From the NCBI GenBank assembly GCA_964415295.1, contig CAYPYN010000003.1, forward strand, positions 186,001 to 250,000: 64,000 nucleotides of DNA, in the 5' to 3' direction. Numbering within the stretch: position 1 is the first letter of the stretch; every line of letters begins with the position of its first letter. This DNA is from SB21 sp964415295. Lineage in GTDB: Bacteria; CLD3; SB21. The notes under the pieces are model-generated. The model was not told the origin of the DNA, searched no databases, and worked only from the letters and a program-made list of their open reading frames with translations. Both the position numbers and the translations under genes were made by a program. Positions 54,858 through 64,000 of this stretch are shown here, piece by piece.

Positions 54858-55223
54858 TTATTTTGATTTAATCGCTTTTTTGATGCTTTCAATGGTGGCT
54901 TTGGCGTTACCAATGAAGATATCGTTTCCGATCATAAAAACAGGTCTTTTCAGGAATGTATACTCTTTTAGAATGAGGTCACGTTTGTCTTTTTCAGTCA
55001 ATTCCTTCGCTTGAAGATTCCATGCCCGGAATTTCATGGAACGTTTCGTGAACAATGCGTCATAGGATCCGGCCAGTTTTTTCATGTCATCCAATTGCGT
55101 GGCCGTTATCTTTTCTTCCTTGATGTTTTGAAGAACGAATTCCTTTCCGGGTTTCACTTCCGCAATGATCTTTTGACATGTTTGGCAGGTCGCGAGGTGG
55201 TAGATCTTCTTCATATCCTTCAT
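54858..55223 (-). CDS. ArsC/Spx-family protein
   Basis: 121 residues, thioredoxin-like fold with CxxC near the N-terminus (LATCQTCQK), then the ArsC pattern RPVFMIGNDIFIGN (cis-Pro loop). Members reduce arsenate or regulate RNA polymerase (Spx); which one is not told here. The start at 55223 overlaps the previous stop by ATGA; a start at 55214 is also possible. Confidence 0.75.
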   Translation of the reverse strand: MKDMKKIYHLATCQTCQKIIAEVKPGKEFVLQNIKEEKITATQLDDMKKLAGSYDALFTKRSMKFRAWNLQAKELTEKDKRDLILKEYTFLKRPVFMIGNDIFIGNAKATIESIKKAIKSK

Positions 55224-55699
55224 TCCTGTTTCTTTGTATAAATAAACTCTTCTTTTCTGTATTGTTTTCCGATCATGCCGTCTACATATGCATAAAGGCT
55301 TCCATCGGACCGGAGTTTGTATGTGATATTCTGCGGGAAATCGTGCTGAGGATTTGAAAAACTGACCGTTTGTTCATCGGCAATGACCAGCTTAAAATCT
55401 ACGGGAGGGTTCTGGCCCACGACGACGCGATAAACCAGCACGCTGTCCTTGATTTCAATGGTAACCAACTCATGGAAGACGGTATCATTCTGGATGGTAA
55501 TGAATGCTTCTCCTTTGAAGAGTTCATCCTGCACGCGGCGCCAATTCTCAAATAGAAACTGATTGCTGTCACGGCCTTCCCATGAACCCAAAAGCCATGA
55601 GATTCTCGCGAATTCCGGCCGAGCCGGTTTTGTTTCGTTCTTCGTGCAGGAGAAAAGTGTGCCCATCAAGACGAGCAAAACCGTTCCACATGTTTTCAT
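55220..55699 (-). CDS. DUF6265-like lipoprotein
   Basis: 159 residues. Lipobox GTLFSC, then a domain with LLGSWEGRD, EDELFKGE-like and FSNPQHDFPQNITY, the pattern of DUF6265 lipocalin-like proteins. Function unknown. GAGGTG ahead of ATG at 55699; a longer in-frame reading to 55738 overlaps the aldo/keto reductase end. Confidence 0.7.
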   Translation of the reverse strand: MKTCGTVLLVLMGTLFSCTKNETKPARPEFARISWLLGSWEGRDSNQFLFENWRRVQDELFKGEAFITIQNDTVFHELVTIEIKDSVLVYRVVVGQNPPVDFKLVIADEQTVSFSNPQHDFPQNITYKLRSDGSLYAYVDGMIGKQYRKEEFIYTKKQE

Positions 55700-55706
55700 A
55701 TTCACC

Positions 55707-56534
55707 TCAGGGTTCGTTGGTAGGGTCCCATGCAACACGGAAGTTGCAGTTCAAGTTATTCAAAAATTGCATATCTTCAGGTGAAATCATGAAATCGAAA
55801 ACCTGGGCATTCTCGCGTATGCGTTCCGGTCTGGAGGATTTGGGCAGTACGATCAGATCGTGTTGAAGGGCCCAACGAATCAGAATCTGTGCCGGAGACT
55901 TTTGGTACTTCGCCGCTATGTCCGACAATTTCGGATCGTTCAGTTTCCTCCCTTTGGTCAGCGGACTGTAAGCTTCGACACGGATCCGGTGCGCGTGGCA
56001 GAATTCCAATAATTCTTTCTGAAATAGGTAAGGATGGAATTCGACCTGATTGACCGCCGGAACGACATGAGCCGTTTGCAGCAATTCTTCGATATGACGG
56101 ATGGTGTAATTGCTGACGCCGATTGCGCGGCATTTTCCTTCGTTGTAAAGCGTTTCCAGCGCACGCCAGCTGTCCGAACGAAGATGACGTACCGGATAGT
56201 GTATCAAATACAGGTCGACGTAAGGCATGTCGAGCCGCTTGAGGCCTTCATGACAGGCACGGATCGTCTTATCGTATCCGTGATCGTTATTCCATAATTT
56301 CGTCGTAATGAAAACCTGTTCTCTCGGGATGCCCGATTGGCGGACCGCGGCGGATACATCTTTTTCGTTGCCATAGAATTTAGCTGTATCAATGTGCCTG
56401 TAAGCGTTGTGAAGAGCGTGCAAAACGGCGTTCCGGGTCTCTGCGCCCGAACCGGTTTGGTAAACGCCCAGTCCCAGCAGGGGGATCATGACCCCGTTAT
56501 TCAGTGTGACTTCCGATCGAATCGACAACGGCAT
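55707..56534 (-). CDS. Aldo/keto reductase
   Basis: 275 residues. Catalytic tetrad seen as Asp in HIDTAKFYGNE, Tyr in the same stretch, Lys in TKLW and His in YLIHYP. NADPH-binding loop near KSSRPERI. 2,5-diketo-gluconate reductase/prostaglandin synthase type. Reduces small aldehydes or ketones in the cytosol. Its end and the next gene are only 8 bases apart. Confidence 0.9.
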   Translation of the reverse strand: MPLSIRSEVTLNNGVMIPLLGLGVYQTGSGAETRNAVLHALHNAYRHIDTAKFYGNEKDVSAAVRQSGIPREQVFITTKLWNNDHGYDKTIRACHEGLKRLDMPYVDLYLIHYPVRHLRSDSWRALETLYNEGKCRAIGVSNYTIRHIEELLQTAHVVPAVNQVEFHPYLFQKELLEFCHAHRIRVEAYSPLTKGRKLNDPKLSDIAAKYQKSPAQILIRWALQHDLIVLPKSSRPERIRENAQVFDFMISPEDMQFLNNLNCNFRVAWDPTNEP

Positions 56535-56739
56535 GATTTGGATTTCATTAATTTTGATTGAGAAGATAAAGAAATATATCGCCGAAAAGCAACCGCATTG
56601 TTACCGGCAAGAGAATCATCCGGCGGGTCCGGTGCGCCGTCGAAGGAAATAATCGTTGCTGTAAAATATGAAAACGAGTATATTTACATATAGGAAATAT
56701 ATGACGCGTATTGGATTCAATTATCATAAGGAAACCGCA

Positions 56740-58506
56740 ATGAAAAGTATGATGGGTGTATTCTTATTGGCCTTCATGTATCCTATGTCGGGAATATTTT
56801 CCCAGAGTCTTTTTACGGGAAAATATTCCATGATCATTTTGGATAACGCAGATTCCGCTAAATTTATCCAATACAAGAAGGTTGTGGAAGATAACGACGG
56901 ACATTCGATCCATTGTTATCCGCCGACGATCATTCAGGGATATCTGACCAAAGAAGGCGAAGCCGCTTTGAAATCGCAGGCCCGTGTGATAGCCATTACC
57001 GATACATTTTATGAACCTAAGAAGCCGCTATCTTTCAGAGATAAGATGGTGGTCAATGTCTGGAACCAGAAATTTCTTGCCCTGATGGCTACCCGCGGAG
57101 AAGAGGATAAATCGGGCGACAATGATAAGGCGGAGGAAAAACCGGGGAAATATGAAACCAGCGAATATATGATGGGCAGTGTGGCCGTCGCGGTCGTTTA
57201 CGTGGAAAGCGACGGATCGCTCGATAAAAAGACAGAGAAGTGGGATGAGTATTCCAAAGAGGACATGTTCTTCCAGATCCGCAAGGGTTTGGAGTGGTGG
57301 GCGGAACAAGGCGGGTACCGGGCAAGTCTTTCATGGACATACGAATTCCTCGACGTAAATACAAAATACGAACCGATCACGCATTCCTATAAGGAAGCCG
57401 ATGTCTGGATCAACGACGCGGCTAACAAGCTCGGCTACGGTGAGGGCGACGCCTACCGCATTTGCAATGAATTTGCCAATGATCTGCGCAACAAATATCA
57501 CACTAACTGGGCTTTTGTCGTTTTTGCCGTTCCAGCCGATAATGACGACGACGGTAACTGGAAGGAAACAGGTTCGGTGGCGTGGGCCAATCTCGGAGGC
57601 CCGCTTCTCGTGATGAATAACCGCTGCAACGGCTGGGGACCCGATCACGCCTGGGAGGTCATGGCCCATGAGACCGGCCATATTTTTAATGCGCTCGACG
57701 AATATGCCGGCGCTTCCAATGCCAACGAAAGGAACGGATTACTTAATGTCGTCAATGGCAACGCGCTCGACGGCGGGCTGATCAACGAGGATTGCATCAT
57801 GAAAGCGCACGGCGCGCGGGCCTGCGATTTTACCAAGGGCCAGATCGGGTGGATCGATGATAACGACGACGGTATCTACATAGTGGATTATCTCAATCTG
57901 TCCAAAAATTTTAATCAGAAGATGGTGGCCCGGGAGGCGCAAACGCTGAAAGGTAAAAGTAGATTCAAGATCGATTATGTAGATCCGCGCATCGAGAAGA
58001 ACAAAAAATTCTATTCCGAGGATTTCAACCTGAACAGCCGCGGGTGGAAGGAGGATAAATTCTCTTATGTCAGGAACGGTTCGTACTCTCTCAACGGCTC
58101 TTCCGCTATGCCTGTGTGGCTTCCGGATACATACGGCGATGCCGTGATCGAGGTAAGGACGAAATGGGAAAGCGGATCCAATGCCGAAAGCTACGGTCTG
58201 GATGTGTACTCGATGAATTCAGGGGACTTTTTCAATATATATATCAATCACGACGGAGAATATTCTGCGAATCACGGTAAAGCGGGCGAACCGTATTATA
58301 TCAACTGGACCGCTTCACCGGCCATCAAAGGAGAAAGTCCTAATATTTTGAAGGTCAAATGCGTAAAAAACATAGTTATGTTTTATATCAACGATCAGCT
58401 TATCAAAACTTTTGAGGATCCGATCCCCGGTGAACGTTCGATCGGACTCTATGTAGGCTACGATGTGCGCGTCTCGTTTGACGATCTGACGATCACGAAA
58501 CCTTAG
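56740..58506 (+). CDS. Secreted zinc metallopeptidase with C-terminal LamG-like domain
   Basis: 588 residues. Signal peptide (to about SGIFSQ), N-terminal region, peptidase centre H310-E-T-G-H314 followed by IFNALDEY, like HExGHxFxxLxDEY of M64- and M6-type peptidases, then a jelly-roll domain (about 425-588) with a sugar- or LamG-like form. Start ATG at 56740 has GGA upstream; a longer start at 56668 is open. Substrate unknown. Confidence 0.75.
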   Translation: MKSMMGVFLLAFMYPMSGIFSQSLFTGKYSMIILDNADSAKFIQYKKVVEDNDGHSIHCYPPTIIQGYLTKEGEAALKSQARVIAITDTFYEPKKPLSFRDKMVVNVWNQKFLALMATRGEEDKSGDNDKAEEKPGKYETSEYMMGSVAVAVVYVESDGSLDKKTEKWDEYSKEDMFFQIRKGLEWWAEQGGYRASLSWTYEFLDVNTKYEPITHSYKEADVWINDAANKLGYGEGDAYRICNEFANDLRNKYHTNWAFVVFAVPADNDDDGNWKETGSVAWANLGGPLLVMNNRCNGWGPDHAWEVMAHETGHIFNALDEYAGASNANERNGLLNVVNGNALDGGLINEDCIMKAHGARACDFTKGQIGWIDDNDDGIYIVDYLNLSKNFNQKMVAREAQTLKGKSRFKIDYVDPRIEKNKKFYSEDFNLNSRGWKEDKFSYVRNGSYSLNGSSAMPVWLPDTYGDAVIEVRTKWESGSNAESYGLDVYSMNSGDFFNIYINHDGEYSANHGKAGEPYYINWTASPAIKGESPNILKVKCVKNIVMFYINDQLIKTFEDPIPGERSIGLYVGYDVRVSFDDLTITKP

Positions 58507-58548
58507 CCGCCGTTTAACAAACATCGAATCAACCGGAGCAGAGAGATT

Positions 58549-60258
58549 ATGGCAGAGATACAACGCGAAGTCATGGATATGGATGTGCTTTTCGTCGGCG
58601 CGGGTCCGGCGGCATTGTCGGGTGCTTATCACCTCGCTCGATTGATCAGGACGCACAACGAGGCGATCGACAACGGCTCCAGAAAAGGGACTAAAATTCA
58701 ACTTGAAAACGGTATCGGTATTCTTGAAAAAGGAAAGAATATCGGAGACCATATGCTCAGCGGGGCCGTGATGGATCCTTCCGGCATCAAAGAACTCATG
58801 CCCGATTTTCTGGCCAAAGGATTTCCGATCGAAAGCGAAGTCACTGGCGAATCCGTTTATTTACTGACGGAGAGAGGGAAAATAAAGTTTCCGATATTGC
58901 CGCCGACCCTTCAAAATCACGGTAATTATATCTGTTCACTGAATAAAGTGGCGGAGTGGCTCGCCGAGCAGATCAATTCGGAATTTGGCGACATGGTCAA
59001 CATCTTTCCGGAATTTCCAGGCAAAGAGGTATTATATGACGGAAATAAGGTGATCGGCATTCGTACCGGTGACAAGGGACTGGACCATCACGGCAACCCC
59101 AAATCCAATTTTGAACCGGGCGTCGATATCCACGCCAAAGTAACGATACTCGGAGAAGGACCGCGCGGCAGTCTGACCAAACAGCTGGTACCCAAACTCG
59201 GCCTTGATAACGACTGCAATCCGCAGGTTTATGGCACAGGCGTCAAAGAAATATGGGAAATCCCGCAAGGCCGTTTAAAGAAGGGCATGGTGCTTCATAC
59301 AGCAGGCTGGCCTCTGCCGTCCAACCATTACGGCGGGAGCTGGATGTATATGATGAGTGACACGACCTGTTCGGTCGGTTTCGTTTCAGCACTGGACTAT
59401 GCCGATCCGACGTTTGACCCGCATGCGGCTTTCACAAAATTCAAAACCCATCCTTACATTGCGGGACTTCTTGAAGGCGGTAAGATGGTCTCTTACGGCG
59501 CTAAGACCGTTTCCGAGGGCGGATACTGGTCTATGCCTAAATTGTATGCCAACGGCGTGATGCTGATCGGCGAGTCCGGCGGATTTATCAATATTTCCCG
59601 GCTCAAAGGTATCCACCTGGCCATCAAGTCCGGCATGCTTGCGGCCGAAGCATCTTTTGAAGCGCTGCAAAAAGATGATTTTTCCGCGGAATCGCTCAAA
59701 AGATTCGACGATCTATTCCGATCCAGCTGGGCCTACAAGGAACTGTGGGGTTCCCGTAACTGGCGCCAGAATTTCACCGGCGGATTTTATACCGGTATGA
59801 TCAAGGCCGGTATGCAGATCTATCTGACGGGAGGCGGCACCACAAAACGGACGGAATTGCACGCGGATTACAAACACATGAAGAAAAGATCGGAAGCCGG
59901 TGTCGGCTTTGTCAAGGTCAAAGCGGATGAGAAGACCACATTTGAGAAATTGACCGATGTCTATTATTCCGGAACGAAACACGAAGAGAGCCAGCCGTGC
60001 CATCTCGTAATTCAACCGTCCGATCTTGCGAATATCTGCAACACGCGCTGCAAGGAGGAGTATGGGAATCCTTGCCAGCATTTCTGCCCGGCCCAGGTGT
60101 ACAACATGATCGTGCCGGAAGAAGGCAAGCCGACGCAGTTGCGCATTGACTTTTCGAACTGCGTACACTGCAAGACCTGCGACATTGCCGATCCGTATCA
60201 GGTTATAACATGGGTGACTCCCGAAGGCGGCGGTGGTCCTATTTACAAGAATATGTAG
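58549..60258 (+). CDS. Electron transfer flavoprotein-ubiquinone oxidoreductase
   Basis: 569 residues. FAD site (VLFVGAGPAAL), ETF-QO signature region GESGGFINISRLKGIHLAIKS, and a C-terminal 4Fe-4S ferredoxin-like part with NCVHCKTCDIADP. It passes electrons from ETF (fatty acid and amino acid oxidation) to the quinone pool. No etfAB is in the window. Confidence 0.93.
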   Translation: MAEIQREVMDMDVLFVGAGPAALSGAYHLARLIRTHNEAIDNGSRKGTKIQLENGIGILEKGKNIGDHMLSGAVMDPSGIKELMPDFLAKGFPIESEVTGESVYLLTERGKIKFPILPPTLQNHGNYICSLNKVAEWLAEQINSEFGDMVNIFPEFPGKEVLYDGNKVIGIRTGDKGLDHHGNPKSNFEPGVDIHAKVTILGEGPRGSLTKQLVPKLGLDNDCNPQVYGTGVKEIWEIPQGRLKKGMVLHTAGWPLPSNHYGGSWMYMMSDTTCSVGFVSALDYADPTFDPHAAFTKFKTHPYIAGLLEGGKMVSYGAKTVSEGGYWSMPKLYANGVMLIGESGGFINISRLKGIHLAIKSGMLAAEASFEALQKDDFSAESLKRFDDLFRSSWAYKELWGSRNWRQNFTGGFYTGMIKAGMQIYLTGGGTTKRTELHADYKHMKKRSEAGVGFVKVKADEKTTFEKLTDVYYSGTKHEESQPCHLVIQPSDLANICNTRCKEEYGNPCQHFCPAQVYNMIVPEEGKPTQLRIDFSNCVHCKTCDIADPYQVITWVTPEGGGGPIYKNM

Positions 60259-60286
60259 GATCCTGGATGCAATAATAAGGAGCAAA

Positions 60287-61162
60287 ATGAGAAAGAGTAT
60301 CATCGTTCTCGTATGGCTTATGGCCTTCAACAGCCTTCTACTTGCTCAAACGGATATCAGAGAAAAGATACGTATTGCTGATTCTTCCACTGTCCAGATC
60401 ATCACTACGACGGACGGCTCCAGTCTTAATGGAAAAATCACGGAGATCATGGAAAATGAGATAAAATTTCAAACGAATATCGGCTCCATTACCGTACCAA
60501 TTTCTAAGATCAAAGACATCAAGGAAATCTCATCAACTTCCATGCGAAACGGCGAGTACTGGTTTCCAAATCCTCACGCTACTAGACTCTACCTTGCCCC
60601 AACGGGTTTTGCCCTCAAGAAAGGTGAAGGTTATTTCCAGTCCACCTATATCTTTTTTGCCGGTGCCGCATTTGGTCTCACGGATAATATAAGTTTTTCA
60701 GCGGGGGCATCACTTTTTCCGGGCGCGAGTGAACAATTATTCTATATCGCGCCTAAAATAGCTTTTGAAACTGCACCTAATGTGCATCTGGCCGCGGGGA
60801 TGACTTTCATGAATGTTACCGGCGGATCCAGCGAACCGTTTGGAAGCCTCTACACCGTAGGAAGTATCGGTTCAAGAGACAATAATTTTTCTGTTGGTGT
60901 CAATCAAGGTTTTAGCAGCGGAGAACTTTCCGAAGAACCTATTGTTATTCTCGGCGCTCAGACCCGTGTGAGCCGACGTATGTCCTTTGTGAGTGAAAAT
61001 TGGTTTTTACCGCAATCTGGCAACGGTATTATATCTGTAGGATTCCGCTTTTTTAACGAATCAATGGCTGCGGATCTCGGTTTTTGGCGCCCCGTGGGCG
61101 AGGGAGTCAATATGGAGGGTTTTCCGTTCATACCTTATGTTGATTTTGTAGTAATGTTTTAA
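60287..61162 (+). CDS. Predicted outer-membrane beta-barrel protein
   Basis: 291 residues, signal peptide (LLLAQ), an N-terminal beta domain (about 30-80: DGSSLNGKITEIMENE, VPISKIKDI) and then a repeating amphipathic strand pattern to a final Phe (VDFVVMF). The barrel reading is from the alternation only. AAGGAG precedes the ATG at 60287. Confidence 0.6.
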   Translation: MRKSIIVLVWLMAFNSLLLAQTDIREKIRIADSSTVQIITTTDGSSLNGKITEIMENEIKFQTNIGSITVPISKIKDIKEISSTSMRNGEYWFPNPHATRLYLAPTGFALKKGEGYFQSTYIFFAGAAFGLTDNISFSAGASLFPGASEQLFYIAPKIAFETAPNVHLAAGMTFMNVTGGSSEPFGSLYTVGSIGSRDNNFSVGVNQGFSSGELSEEPIVILGAQTRVSRRMSFVSENWFLPQSGNGIISVGFRFFNESMAADLGFWRPVGEGVNMEGFPFIPYVDFVVMF

Positions 61163-61193
61163 TTTGACAGACGGTCGAACTGTTTATTTGATT

Positions 61194-62564
61194 ATGTTGA
61201 TACTTTATAGAACAAAATCGGTCTTTGTCTTTTTGCCGCTTTTTCTTTGTGCGTTTCTGACCCTTCATGCACAGGACACACAGGTTGCTGTGGACAACGA
61301 TGGAAAGAAGGACGTCATCGAGGCCTCTTTGGGCTCCAGAATTGACTTATTCAAGGAGTATCCCGGTTTTATCGAAGCCCGCCTTTTTGAAATGGCTCAG
61401 AATGAATATTCACTCGAGATCTATTACAAACCCGACGATCGTATTTTACGAAAACGTATTAACTATACTTCAGAAGACGTCCATGCGTTGCGCGGCAAGG
61501 TGTCCGCGGCTTTGCGGGTCATGCAATCCGATACGACATTGAACCAAGACGGCCGTGCCAAATTGCTCATTGCTTCCAGCGTGGCAGGCCTCGGCTACTA
61601 CGGGTGGGCTATTCCGGCGGCGCTTGACATGCAGAGTTCGAAGGCTATCGCCAGCACTTACATGTTTACAAGCGCTTTGTCCTTTTTTGTTCCTTTTGCG
61701 GCCACCAGGAATTCCACTGTTACGGAGGCGTCTGCCAATGCTTATATTTATGGCACTACGCGCGGAATCATTCATGGACTGGCGATCAACGCCGTGATAT
61801 TTGGGAACGACGGCCACTACCGCCGGAAACTTGCTTTCAGTATGGCGGGAAGTCTGGCGGAAGGTGTCGCCTTGTACAAAGTGTCTTCTTTGCAGAACTG
61901 GTCCACAGGAAGAGCCGAATTGAGCGGCGTCGGAGGGGATTTCGGATTGTTGATCGGTCTGTCGACCCCGATCCTATTCAACAGGGAAGGAGGCCGGCTG
62001 CAACCGGCGGCAGGACTGATAGGCTCTGCGGCAGGTATGGCGGCGGGTCATCGTTTAGCAGGACGGGAGCACTATACGCAAGGAGATGCCTACGTGTTGC
62101 GGGGAGCTGGAACCATGGGTTCCTATACGGCTTTGTCGGTAACCAATCTTTCCGATACCGAAAATGAAAATATATATGCCGGCGCTTTTATTGTTGGATC
62201 TGTCGGCGGTCTTGTTTTGGGGCACAGACTTGCCTATGACAGGGATTTTACGGCCGCGCAGGGGACGTTTATTGAACTCGGGCAACTGGCCGGATGGTTC
62301 ACAGGCTTGGGGATCGCTTATCTTATCAAAGACCCTGCCAGCAGCGATTCGCGTCTTTTTATGACATTGAGCGCAGCCGGTGGAATTGGCGGGTATGCAC
62401 TCATGTATAATATCTTTGCGGACAAAGCGCGGGAAAAAGCCGCCGGCAGAACATCCTGGGATTTCCAATTTACGCCGCAGAATATTTTGTTGTCAAAATG
62501 GTCCGGGTCCAATTCAAAATCGAATTTTCCTCTTCCGCTGGCGGCATTGAATGTTCAGTTCTAA
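61194..62564 (+). CDS. Gly-rich membrane protein with GHRLA repeats
   Basis: 456 residues. Signal peptide (to about LHAQ), then an acidic domain and many hydrophobic Gly-rich segments. Two tandem units share G-x-x-G-x-x-x-GHRLA-x-x-R near residues 285-305 and 345-360. Unrecognised. It follows the barrel gene by 31 bases. Confidence 0.5.
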   Translation: MLILYRTKSVFVFLPLFLCAFLTLHAQDTQVAVDNDGKKDVIEASLGSRIDLFKEYPGFIEARLFEMAQNEYSLEIYYKPDDRILRKRINYTSEDVHALRGKVSAALRVMQSDTTLNQDGRAKLLIASSVAGLGYYGWAIPAALDMQSSKAIASTYMFTSALSFFVPFAATRNSTVTEASANAYIYGTTRGIIHGLAINAVIFGNDGHYRRKLAFSMAGSLAEGVALYKVSSLQNWSTGRAELSGVGGDFGLLIGLSTPILFNREGGRLQPAAGLIGSAAGMAAGHRLAGREHYTQGDAYVLRGAGTMGSYTALSVTNLSDTENENIYAGAFIVGSVGGLVLGHRLAYDRDFTAAQGTFIELGQLAGWFTGLGIAYLIKDPASSDSRLFMTLSAAGGIGGYALMYNIFADKAREKAAGRTSWDFQFTPQNILLSKWSGSNSKSNFPLPLAALNVQF

Positions 62565-62588
62565 TTTTTCAACATAAGGAGCCTTTTC

Positions 62589-62999
62589 ATGTTTCGTTTC
62601 TTTCAGAAGTACAGTCATGTGAGCGTATTCTTTTTGAGGATCGGTGTGGCTATGGTTTTTGTTTACGACGGCTATCTGAGGTTATTCGGTCCGGGCGCGC
62701 CGCAGAAGATGATCGACTATCTGGCTCGGATCGGCATGCCGCTTCCGACGGTTGGCGCATATCTGGCCGGAGGTATCGAATTTTTCGGAGGCATCATGAT
62801 CGGTTTGGGATTATTGACCCGCCAGGCCAGTTTTCTTGTGATTCTGGTTATGCTGGTGGCGGTCTTTTACGTTCATCGCAACGATCCTTACCGCGAGATG
62901 CAGCACGCCGTGCAGATGCTGATCCTGTCGATCGGAACCTTATACAGCGGGAGCGGAAGTTTTTCATTGGAAAATCTTGTTAAGAAACACGGAGATTAG
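62589..62999 (+). CDS. DoxX family membrane protein
   Basis: 136 residues, four helices, with the DoxX features FLRIGVAMVFVYDGYLRL and GGIEFFGGIMIGLGLLTR. DoxX proteins link to redox stress and thiosulfate:quinone oxidation. AGGAG precedes the ATG. Specific role unknown. Confidence 0.85.
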   Translation: MFRFFQKYSHVSVFFLRIGVAMVFVYDGYLRLFGPGAPQKMIDYLARIGMPLPTVGAYLAGGIEFFGGIMIGLGLLTRQASFLVILVMLVAVFYVHRNDPYREMQHAVQMLILSIGTLYSGSGSFSLENLVKKHGD

Positions 63000-63000
63000 C

Positions 63001-63180
63001 ATGACATTCAGTGAGGTAAAAAAGATGTGTGAGAATATCCAATACTACGCAGGCCACAAGTTAAAAGCGGATGATGAGTACGAATTTAAGAAGCTTTATC
63101 AACGCGTCAAGGACGATGAGGACCTGGATTCGGCCTCTGCGAAGAAATTGCAGGATATCTACGATAAATATGTAAAATAA
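63001..63180 (+). CDS. Small charged protein
   Basis: 59 residues, helical and rich in Asp and Lys (DDEYEFKKLYQRVKDDEDLD, then a YDKYVK end). Directly follows doxX (one base between). No family recognised. Confidence 0.45.
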   Translation: MTFSEVKKMCENIQYYAGHKLKADDEYEFKKLYQRVKDDEDLDSASAKKLQDIYDKYVK

Positions 63181-63256
63181 ACCATTCCGAATACAACATT
63201 GGGATGAGATCATCCAACTATTAAATCATTGCCATGATGCGAAAGGTCAGGACATT

Positions 63257-63571
63257 ATGCTCGTCATTACTACTCCGAACATCGAAGGAAAGAAAATAAC
63301 CAAATATTACGGACTCGTCAGCGGAGAGGCCATTCTCGGCGCCAACATCTTCAGGGATTTTTTTGCCGGCATACGTGATATTGTCGGCGGAAGGTCGGCC
63401 TCTTATGAAGAGGAACTTAGAAAGGCGAAAGCCATCGCCGTGAAAGAAATGGAGGACCAGGCGGCCGCTTTGGGTGCCAATGCGGTTGTTGCGGTTGACA
63501 TCGACTATGAGACGATCGGGCAAAGCATGCTGATGGTAACGGCTGCCGGTACGGCGGTCTATTTTGAATAA
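63257..63571 (+). CDS. YbjQ/UPF0145 family protein
   Basis: 104 residues. YbjQ-like pattern: MLVITTPNIEGKKITKYYGLVSG, GANIFRDFFAGIRDIVGGRS, and GANAVVAVDIDYET. The family forms pentamers and is labelled as heavy-metal binding in some databases, though that is not well founded. Confidence 0.9.
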   Translation: MLVITTPNIEGKKITKYYGLVSGEAILGANIFRDFFAGIRDIVGGRSASYEEELRKAKAIAVKEMEDQAAALGANAVVAVDIDYETIGQSMLMVTAAGTAVYFE

Positions 63572-63582
63572 CGGGCGGAATC

Positions 63583-64000
63583 ATGTTCACAGGACTCATT
63601 GAAGATATCGGTCAGATCACGGCCGTAACCAAGTTAGGCGATGGTGTCCGTTTTACTATTGCCTCCGATACGCTGGACGACATCCGGGTCGACGACAGCA
63701 TCGCTGTGAACGGGTGCTGTCTAACGGCCGTGGCCGTTCACGCGAATACGTTTGATGTGGAAGCGGTGGAAGAGACGTTGAAAAAGACTACGCTGGGACA
63801 ATTCACTGTCGGTGCCCGGATCAACCTGGAACGCGCGATGCGATTATCGGACCGGCTCGGCGGACACCTGGTGCTGGGACATGTAGACGGCGTCGGGCAG
63901 ATTGTATCAATAGAAGAACGCAGTACGAGTTGGTGGGTCACCGTTGAAATTCCAGCCGACCTGGAACGGTATCTGATCCATGTCGGTTCCATCGCGATCG
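63583..64000 (+). CDS. ribE: Riboflavin synthase alpha chain, N-terminal part
   Basis: 139 residues before the window end. MFTGLIEDIG, NGCCLTAV and GGHLVLGHVDG are the family marks; the full protein is about 200 residues, made of two lumazine-binding halves. It joins two lumazine molecules to give riboflavin. The gene runs off the right edge. Confidence 0.95.
   Translation, partial: MFTGLIEDIGQITAVTKLGDGVRFTIASDTLDDIRVDDSIAVNGCCLTAVAVHANTFDVEAVEETLKKTTLGQFTVGARINLERAMRLSDRLGGHLVLGHVDGVGQIVSIEERSTSWWVTVEIPADLERYLIHVGSIAI

Noticed and set aside
63196..63219. Hairpin-like TTGGGATGA...TCATCCAA after the small charged protein gene
   Set aside because: Stem has a bulge and no T-run, so it cannot be called a terminator.
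1..64000. tRNA, rRNA, CRISPR array, insertion sequence or prophage
   Set aside because: No tRNA-like cloverleaf, repeat-spacer array, transposase motif or integrase was seen on either strand by reading; short or degenerate elements may be missed.

Overview
The window (about 48% GC by eye, dense bacterial coding, no tRNA, rRNA, CRISPR or insertion sequence seen) looks like a chromosome segment of a respiratory, N2O-reducing, Gram-negative bacterium of the Bacteroidota/FCB group. Grounds: cytochrome cbb3 oxidase with CcoN and CcoO fused in one chain and a one-heme CcoP, a NosZ without a twin-arginine signal, a TonB-dependent receptor with an N-terminal carboxypeptidase-regulatory-like domain, many SPII lipoproteins, and secreted proteins built from lamin-tail, CARDB and FlgD-Ig-like domains. 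The exact phylum is not decided; Ignavibacteriota, Kapabacteria, Calditrichota or KSB1-like lineages are possible.

1-11524 is a low-oxygen respiration block on the plus strand: the end of a Crp/Fnr regulator, a tandem universal stress protein behind an FNR-superfamily palindrome, then ccoI-ccoS-ccoNO-ccoQ-ccoP-ccoG-ccoH and a TauE/SafE-like protein, a second Crp/Fnr regulator and a lone thiH. 11525-28431 is a nitrous oxide/NO block: an Rrf2 (NsrR/IscR-like) repressor, a di-iron repair protein (RIC/YtfE), a lipoprotein cytochrome c and NosZ, an internal terminator, then a NosB-like protein, NosL, heme A synthase, a fasciclin lipoprotein, a YwiC-like protein, tryptophanase, NosD, NosF, NosY, a Cys-rich small protein, a Met/His-rich lipoprotein, a TonB receptor (probable copper importer), a CopD-like protein and two small paralogous membrane proteins resembling pieces of heme-copper oxidase subunit I. 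The block makes sense as one programme: sense NO or low O2, build cbb3 and NosZ, and deliver copper and heme to them.

28435-36645 is a long minus-strand operon read from a divergent ArsR gene: TolC, membrane-fusion protein, RND pump, a PII-like small protein, a DUF2892 protein, a DUF3365 heme lipoprotein and two rhodaneses. It suggests export or detoxification linked to sulfur or metals. 36657-43983 encodes an 1825-residue secreted repeat protein and a TPR/periplasmic-binding-protein fusion.

44179-64000 is mixed housekeeping and accessory sequence: ribosomal protein S20, a MurE-like ligase with an altered DNPR motif, small unknown proteins, an RmlD-like reductase, a YbjN-like protein, an M20 amidohydrolase, a DinG-like helicase, a Cys-pair secreted peptide, MogA, a CpgS-like GTPase behind a second FNR-type palindrome, an ArsC-like protein, a DUF6265-like lipoprotein, an aldo/keto reductase, a secreted metallopeptidase, ETF-quinone oxidoreductase, envelope proteins, DoxX, a YbjQ-like protein and the start of riboflavin synthase, cut by the window end.
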